Source: Sphingobium sp052327305 (lineage in GTDB: Bacteria > Pseudomonadota > Alphaproteobacteria > Sphingomonadales > Sphingomonadaceae). From it: a stretch of 64,000 bases of DNA. Position numbers and translations under genes: made by a program. The stretch's first letter is position 1. Each line of letters starts with the position of its first letter. The notes under the pieces are model-generated. The model made no database searches. It had not been told where the DNA came from and worked only from the letters and a program-made list of their open reading frames with translations. The DNA lies in the NCBI RefSeq assembly GCF_052327305.1, contig NZ_CP182486.1:2108001-2172000 (forward strand). The letters are read 5' to 3'. This document shows, one piece after another, positions 59,407-64,000 of the stretch.

Positions 59407-60294
59407 GTGATCCTGCTTGCCCTGATGCTTGCCCAGAGCGCCGCTGGCGCAGGCGGTTATGATCCCGAGATTGAGGCGCTGATGCGTCGGCGCAAGCCCG
59501 CCGAAAAGCCGGTGCCCGCGCCATCACCAACCCGCGACGAGGCGCAGTCCCTCGCGGCCATCCTGCCGCCCGATGTAGCGAAGCGGCTCGATGCCTGTAT
59601 CGCCAGGGCCAATGTGAAGCCGGAGGACGGCATTGCGGATGCGCGCGGCTGGATCGCCAACAAAGGCGGTGTCCCGGCCGCGCAATGCCTGGGCTACGCG
59701 CTCGGTCAGGCAGGCAAATGGGGCGAGGCGGCCGACGCACTGGAAAGTGGCGCGACCGTGCCGGGCAACGATGCTGTGACTCGCGCCCGCCTTTATGCGC
59801 AGGCGGGCAATGCCGCACTGGTCGGCGGAAACGCGCGGCGCGCGGTGACTGTGCTGGATGCGGCTCTTGCTTCGCCGCTGCCCGCAACGCTGGCGACTGG
59901 CGAAATCCATCTTGATCGCGCGCGGGCGCGGGTCGCGGTGGAGGATCTGCCCGGCGCCCGTGTCGATCTCAATCAGGCCGTGCAGCTTGCCGCCGCCGAT
60001 CCGCTCGCCTGGCTGCTCTCCGCCACGCTCGCCCGGCGCATGAACGATTTGCCGCTCGCCCGGCTGCACATCGCCGAAGCCGTGAGGCGCGCGCGGGACG
60101 ATGCCGGCGTGGCGCTGGAGGAAGGGGTCATCCTCGCGCTCTCAGGTGATCGCGACGAGAGCGCGCGTGCTGCCTTCAGCCGCGCCGCGGAACTGGCGCC
60201 GGGGAGCGAGACAGCCCGCAAAGCGCAGGCCTATCTGGCGCAGCTTGGCCCGGTTGCGGCGCCTGCCAAGGCGAAGGCCGAAACGCCGCGCTGA
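59407..60294 (+). CDS. exported TPR-repeat protein
   Basis: This 295-residue protein uses a GTG start directly after the hydrolase stop. A short signal peptide (MILLALMLAQSAAGAGG) precedes a Pro/Ala-rich stretch and then helical repeats from about residue 60 to the end (AQCLGYALGQAGKWGEAADA, ATGEIHLDRARARVAVEDL, ARRMNDLPLARLHIAEAVRR), consistent with TPR units. It probably serves as a periplasmic scaffold. The Ala/Lys-rich tail is low in complexity. It is in one unit with the hydrolase gene. Confidence 0.78.
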   Translation: MILLALMLAQSAAGAGGYDPEIEALMRRRKPAEKPVPAPSPTRDEAQSLAAILPPDVAKRLDACIARANVKPEDGIADARGWIANKGGVPAAQCLGYALGQAGKWGEAADALESGATVPGNDAVTRARLYAQAGNAALVGGNARRAVTVLDAALASPLPATLATGEIHLDRARARVAVEDLPGARVDLNQAVQLAAADPLAWLLSATLARRMNDLPLARLHIAEAVRRARDDAGVALEEGVILALSGDRDESARAAFSRAAELAPGSETARKAQAYLAQLGPVAAPAKAKAETPR

Positions 60295-60351
60295 ATCGGC
60301 ATAGCGTCGCCTTATCATGCATCGGATTGGCGGCTCCGGCGTTTTGCCGTG

Positions 60352-60969
60352 ATGACCATTTCTCCTGACCTGTCCGCGTTTCATCCCCGTCGCGCCGCGC
60401 GACCTGCGATGATTGCGCTCGTCTTCGCCTGCGCTGCCTGCTCCGGCGCGCCGGATACGGGCAATGAAAGCGCGCGCGGCGAACCGGCCAACGTGGTTGT
60501 TGCCAATCAGGTCGAGGCTTCACCGAATATGGCCGACGCCCCGACCGGCGTCTCCAACAGCGCGACGATCGGCGGCGACGGTTCGGAGATCCGGCTCGAT
60601 CCGCTGGCGCCGGTCGATCTCGCCGATGCGGGCCTCCCCGGTGAACTCGGCTGCACCTTCTCCTCTCCGGGCCTCGCGCCGGGCGTGTTCGTGCCCTTGC
60701 TGGTCGCCAAGGGCAATGTAGCGTCGCGCGACGCCGCGATCGGCATCGTCAAGGTCGCGGGTTATGTGGAGCGTGTCGCCGCGCCGGGCGGCTTTGATGC
60801 GATGGCGAAAGGCACAAGCTTCTCGGGCAAGGGCAAGACGATCGGCATTGCGCTGACAGGCCCGGCCACTGGCGGCGGGGAGTCGCCGTCGCGACCCGCC
60901 ACGCTTACTTATGATCGGGCCGATGGCGCCAAGCGCATCTTTGCCGGCACATGGCAGTGCGGACCCTGA
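60352..60969 (+). CDS. putative lipoprotein of unknown function
   Basis: This 205-residue protein begins MTISPDLSAFHPRRAARPAM and has a hydrophobic stretch ending FACAACSG, which fits a lipobox (lipidation at the second cysteine). The mature part opens with a long Ala/Asn/Ser-rich linker and then a domain ending FAGTWQCGP with two cysteines (GELGCTF and the last). No family was recognised. It lies 57 bases after the TPR gene. Confidence 0.65.
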   Translation: MTISPDLSAFHPRRAARPAMIALVFACAACSGAPDTGNESARGEPANVVVANQVEASPNMADAPTGVSNSATIGGDGSEIRLDPLAPVDLADAGLPGELGCTFSSPGLAPGVFVPLLVAKGNVASRDAAIGIVKVAGYVERVAAPGGFDAMAKGTSFSGKGKTIGIALTGPATGGGESPSRPATLTYDRADGAKRIFAGTWQCGP

Positions 60970-61169
60970 CATAGACGCCAAGGCGCTGAAGTCGCTTTCC
61001 TACAGCTTAGTCACGCAGATAGGATGCGCGGCCCAACCCGTCATGCGGGCCGCTCCTTGAACTGTCTGGTCCTCTTATTGCGCTGCCTCCCGGTCGCTTA
61101 TTTTTTTGCGCCAAGAGGTGTAACCTTCAGAACCTTCCAGCGCGAAAAGCGTCGATTTCCGTCGCTCTC

Positions 61170-61880
61170 TTATTTCAGATAAAAGTCCACCGTCGTCACC
61201 ACGCGCACCTTCTTGTTGGGGGTGTCGGTGCCGCCTTCGCCGCCTTCACCATCGCGTGCATCGATCGAGAAATAGCCCTGCGTCGCGCTCTTGATGCCGC
61301 CCACGCTGGTGCCGGAGTCCTTGGCGAACTGCTCGGCGGAAGCGCGCGCATCTTTCGTCGCATCGGCCACCATCTGCGGCTTGATGTCGTTCAGCTTGGT
61401 GAAGCTGTAGCGCATGCCCGAGCCTTCCTGCAGCGTCACGCCGCGCTTCACCAGATCGAACTGCTGAGCGACGGCGCGCTGGGCACGCGCGATGTCTGTG
61501 GTCCGCAGCAGCATCCGCTGGGTGATTGTGATCTGGTTCTGACCATTGCTGATATACTGGTTCACGCCCGCGCCAATCGGCTGAAGGTCAGTTGCCTTGA
61601 AGCCCAGTCGCGTGAAATAGTCGCGCAATTGGGCCGTATTCGCGTCGATTTCCGCGCGCACCGTGGGCAGGTCGAAGCCATTGGCGGAATAGGCGATCGT
61701 CCGGGTCGCGAGGTCGGCAGTCACGTCTTTCTCGGCAAGGCCGCGCACCGTGACCGATCGGTCGGCGGCATGGGCGCGCTTCAGGCCATCGCCGAGCAGA
61801 TAGCCGCCGGTTATCATGCCGATGGCGAGCAGGCCCGCGCCCGCGAGCGCCACCTTGTTCCGGTCGCTTGTCCAGCCCAT
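61170..61880 (-). CDS. SIMPL-domain (DUF541) protein
   Basis: This 236-residue protein has an N-terminal hydrophobic signal or anchor (ALAGAGLLAIGMITGGYLLG) and a SIMPL domain: RSVTVRGLAEKDVTADLATR, then IGAGVNQYISNGQNQITITQ and ADATKDARASAEQFAKDSG. Related periplasmic proteins take part in stress and envelope quality control, with no defined reaction. The 200-bp gap 60970-61169 before it holds no gene that I can see. Confidence 0.9.
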   Translation of the reverse strand: MGWTSDRNKVALAGAGLLAIGMITGGYLLGDGLKRAHAADRSVTVRGLAEKDVTADLATRTIAYSANGFDLPTVRAEIDANTAQLRDYFTRLGFKATDLQPIGAGVNQYISNGQNQITITQRMLLRTTDIARAQRAVAQQFDLVKRGVTLQEGSGMRYSFTKLNDIKPQMVADATKDARASAEQFAKDSGTSVGGIKSATQGYFSIDARDGEGGEGGTDTPNKKVRVVTTVDFYLK

Positions 61881-61916
61881 TGCTCTCTCCTCTTCCGCTC
61901 GCGCGGGGCGCGCCTT

Positions 61917-61949
61917 ATCTCAGGGACAAGCCTCTAAAGTCTCTGAGAT
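61917..61949. promoter_or_regulatory. inverted repeat in a divergent promoter
   Basis: ATCTCAGGGAC (61917-61927) faces GTCTCTGAGAT (61939-61949) with an 11-base spacer; one pair is G-T. It lies between the divergent SIMPL and glyoxalase I-like genes and may be a regulator binding site or a leader hairpin. Confidence 0.45.
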
Positions 61950-61988
61950 GAACCGTTGCTTTCTATCGATGAACGGAGTTCCCGTCCA

Positions 61989-62423
61989 ATGCCCAAATAT
62001 CTCCACACCATGATCCGCGTCACTGATCCTGAGGCGACCGTCCGCTTTTTCGGGCTGATCGGCCTTCAGGAGGTCAAACGCATGGAGAGCGAGAAGGGCC
62101 GCTTCACGCTCATCTTCCTGGCGGCGCCGGGCGATGAGGATGCGCAGGTCGAGTTGACCTACAACTGGCCAGCCGAGGATGGCAGCCCGGCAGAGGTTTA
62201 CGAGGGCGGCCGCAATTTCGGTCACCTCGCTTACCGCGTCGAAAATATCTACGAGACCTGCCAGCGCCTGATGGATGCAGGCGTGACCATCAACCGGCCG
62301 CCGCGCGACGGGCACATGGCCTTCGTCCGTTCGCCCGACAATATCTCCGTCGAGCTGCTTCAGGACGGTCATCTGGAACCGGCCGAGCCCTGGGCTTCCA
62401 TGCCGAACACGGGCGTCTGGTAG
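61989..62423 (+). CDS. glyoxalase I-like VOC-family protein
   Basis: This 144-residue VOC protein reads YLHTMIRVTDPEATVRFFGL, then VELTYNWPAEDG and NFGHLAYRVENIYETCQRLM, ending HMAFVRSPDNISVELLQDGH. The His and Glu residues in these strings are the usual metal ligands of lactoylglutathione lyase (GloA). GloA makes S-lactoylglutathione from methylglyoxal and glutathione. A gloB-like gene lies 1.1 kb downstream on the same strand, supporting the role. The start is at ATG 61989. Confidence 0.9.
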   Translation: MPKYLHTMIRVTDPEATVRFFGLIGLQEVKRMESEKGRFTLIFLAAPGDEDAQVELTYNWPAEDGSPAEVYEGGRNFGHLAYRVENIYETCQRLMDAGVTINRPPRDGHMAFVRSPDNISVELLQDGHLEPAEPWASMPNTGVW

Positions 62424-62424
62424 G

Positions 62425-63501
62425 ATGAATGCGCGCCGGGATGCAGTGACGGCGCGCCTCGGCATCCGTCACGCGATCATCGCCGCTCCGATGGCTGGTG
62501 CGGCCGGTGTCGATCTCGCCATCGCGGCCGCGCGGGCCGGAGCGCTTGCCTCGCTCCCCTGCGCGCTGCTCTCGCCTGCGCAGATCAGGGAGCAGGTGGC
62601 GGCGTTCAGGGCGGCGGTATCCGCCCCGATCAATCTCAATTTCTTCTGCCATGACATGCCGGAGAGCAGCGACGACACAGCGTGGCGCGAGACATTGGCC
62701 CCCTATTACGCAGACTATGGGGTTGCGCCCGCATCGGGCGGAACGCTGCGCCTGCCTTTCGGGGAGGAGCAATGCGCGCTGGTCGAGGCGCTGCGCCCCG
62801 AAGTCGTGAGCTTCCATTTCGGTCTGCCGGCGCCCGCCTTGCTGGATCGCGTGCGGGCGAGCGGCGCCTTCGTCCTCGCTTCCGCCACGACGCCGCGCGA
62901 AGCGCTCTGGCTGGCCGAACGCGGAGTGGATGCAGTGATCGCGCAGGGCGCCGAAGCTGGCGGCCATGCCTCCCATTTCATGGATGGCGCGCCGGAGACC
63001 CATATGGGTCTCTTCGCGCTGCTGCCGCAGATCGTGGATGCAGTGGCGGTGCCGGTCATCGCGGCAGGCGGCATTGGGGATGCGCGCGGTATCGCGGCGG
63101 CACTGCTGCTGGGCGCCAGCGCGGTCCAGATGGGCACTGCCTTCCTGCATTGCCCGGAGAGCTTCCCTTCCGACATGCACCGCGCGGCGCTGACCAGCGA
63201 GGAGGCGACACGCACCGCGTTCACGACGCTTTTCAGCGGCCGGGCAGCGCGCGGCATACCGAACCGGCTGATGCGTGAACTGGGGCCGATGCATCCCGAT
63301 GTGCCGCCCTTTCCCCATGCCAGCACCGCGCTGGCGCCGCTCAGGTCAGCGGCGGAAGCTAGGGGCGATGCCGGCTTCTCGCCGCTCTGGGCTGGCGAGG
63401 CCGCGCGTCTTGGCCATGCGGAGAACGCGCAGGCATTGATCGAACGACTGGCGGCAGAGGCCCATGCACTGCTCGCTGCATCCGCAACCATGAGAGTATA
63501 G
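62425..63501 (+). CDS. nitronate monooxygenase family protein
   Basis: This 358-residue FMN TIM-barrel protein of the 2-nitropropane dioxygenase family has HAIIAAPMAGAAGVDLAIAA at the start, INLNFFCHDMP near residue 72, VIAQGAEAGGHASHF with the active histidine near residue 180 and PVIAAGGIGDARGIAAALLL, then GASAVQMGTAFLH, for FMN binding. It oxidises propionate-3-nitronate or other alkyl nitronates. It begins one base after the glyoxalase stop and lies directly before gloB, so all three are likely co-expressed. Confidence 0.91.
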   Translation: MNARRDAVTARLGIRHAIIAAPMAGAAGVDLAIAAARAGALASLPCALLSPAQIREQVAAFRAAVSAPINLNFFCHDMPESSDDTAWRETLAPYYADYGVAPASGGTLRLPFGEEQCALVEALRPEVVSFHFGLPAPALLDRVRASGAFVLASATTPREALWLAERGVDAVIAQGAEAGGHASHFMDGAPETHMGLFALLPQIVDAVAVPVIAAGGIGDARGIAAALLLGASAVQMGTAFLHCPESFPSDMHRAALTSEEATRTAFTTLFSGRAARGIPNRLMRELGPMHPDVPPFPHASTALAPLRSAAEARGDAGFSPLWAGEAARLGHAENAQALIERLAAEAHALLAASATMRV

Positions 63502-63505
63502 ACAT

Positions 63506-64000
63506 ATGTCCTCCTTCTCCCTCGACATCGTGCGCATCCCCGCGCTTAGCGACAATTACATCTGGCTGGTGCATGACGGCGCGAGCGGCGAAACCCTCGT
63601 CGTCGATCCGGCGCTCGCCGAGCCGGTGCTTGCGGCAGCGGAGGAGCGCGGCTGGCGGATCGGGCAGATCTGGAACACGCACTGGCATCCCGACCATATC
63701 GGCGGCAATGCGGCGATCGTCGCTGCTACGGGAGCGCGCGTCACCGCGCCCGCTGCCGAGGCCGAGAGGATTCCCGGCATCGACCGCGCCGTGGGCGAGG
63801 GCGATATCGTGCATCTGGGCGATCATGCTGCTCGGGTCATGAGCGTGCCTGCGCATACGGCCGGCCACATCGCCTATCATTTCGCGGAAGATGGCGCGGT
63901 GTTCGTTGGCGATACGCTCTTCGCCATGGGCTGCGGGCGGCTGTTCGAGGGGACGGCGGCGCAGATGTTCGACAACATGGCGCGCCTGTCCGCCTTGCCT
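63506..64000 (+). CDS. gloB: hydroxyacylglutathione hydrolase (glyoxalase II), 5' part
   Basis: The frame stays open from ATG 63506 to the window end, giving the first 165 residues of a protein of about 240-250. VRIPALSDNYIWLVHDGASG is the family start, NTHWHPDHIGG near residue 55 is the zinc motif, and PAHTAGHIAYHF near residue 115 and FVGDTLFAMGCGRLFEG supply the next ligands. It hydrolyses S-lactoylglutathione to D-lactate and glutathione, the second glyoxalase step, pairing with the gloA-like gene upstream. It is cut by the window edge, not truncated in nature. Confidence 0.95.
   Translation, partial: MSSFSLDIVRIPALSDNYIWLVHDGASGETLVVDPALAEPVLAAAEERGWRIGQIWNTHWHPDHIGGNAAIVAATGARVTAPAAEAERIPGIDRAVGEGDIVHLGDHAARVMSVPAHTAGHIAYHFAEDGAVFVGDTLFAMGCGRLFEGTAAQMFDNMARLSALP

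Overview
The window looks like part of an alphaproteobacterial chromosome, most likely from the Sphingomonadales (Sphingobium, Sphingomonas or Novosphingobium type). The evidence is the high G+C content, the ftsK-lolA-xth neighbourhood, a large TonB-dependent receptor, many exported dehydrogenases and lactonases, FAD-dependent halogenase-like genes, and a short palindrome (ACCCTGAA/TTCAGGGT) that I recall as a dispersed repeat in sphingomonads. No rRNA, tRNA, insertion sequence, integrase or CRISPR array was seen. Genes at both ends are cut by the window.

Positions 1-12 kb hold an exported oxidation cluster. It contains a ModA-like binding protein (partial), a HbpS/GlcG protein, a Tat-exported SMP-30 lactonase-like protein, a Tat-exported PQQ quinoprotein dehydrogenase, a TonB receptor, a small cytochrome c, a LysR regulator with a long N-terminus, and two overlapping NIF3-like genes. 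The first NIF3-like protein carries a Tat signal and appears to have lost metal-binding histidines. Together they suggest oxidation of an imported substrate in the periplasm, with electrons leaving through cytochrome c.

Positions 12-20.5 kb run on the minus strand. A toxin-antitoxin pair (Phd-like and PIN) is followed by a flavin-dependent halogenase homologue with a flavin reductase. Next comes a complete operon for lower valine catabolism, from isobutyryl-CoA to propionyl-CoA (mmsA, acyl-CoA dehydrogenase, HIBYL-CoA hydrolase, enoyl-CoA hydratase, mmsB).

Positions 20.6-31.2 kb hold a cation/proton antiporter and then a sugar-acid cluster. The cluster has an outer-membrane porin, a FadR-type GntR regulator, a zinc dehydrogenase, a UxaA-family dehydratase and an amidohydrolase-type lactonase. 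A divergent operon encodes an exported bicupin, an FMN alpha-hydroxyacid oxidase and an exported beta-propeller. Two of its promoter regions share the motif ACTTRTCAGATR, a candidate operator for the GntR regulator.

Positions 31.3-54.5 kb are mostly core genome: ftsK, lolA, xth, ribA, an L,D-transpeptidase, an ECF42-type sigma factor with its DGPF/YCII partner, an OmpA protein, Rrf2, a type II DAHP synthase, cysS, infC and thrS. infC appears to start at an ATC codon. Between lolA and the OmpA gene lies a 643-bp stretch without a gene that contains two strong inverted repeats.

Positions 54.5-64 kb begin with a two-gene island of clearly lower G+C. It pairs a soluble protein of no recognised family with a four-helix membrane protein and is the best candidate here for an undescribed system. 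Housekeeping and stress genes follow: DUF898, M48 peptidase, hydrolase, TPR protein, lipoprotein, SIMPL protein, a glyoxalase I-like gene, nitronate monooxygenase and the start of gloB.
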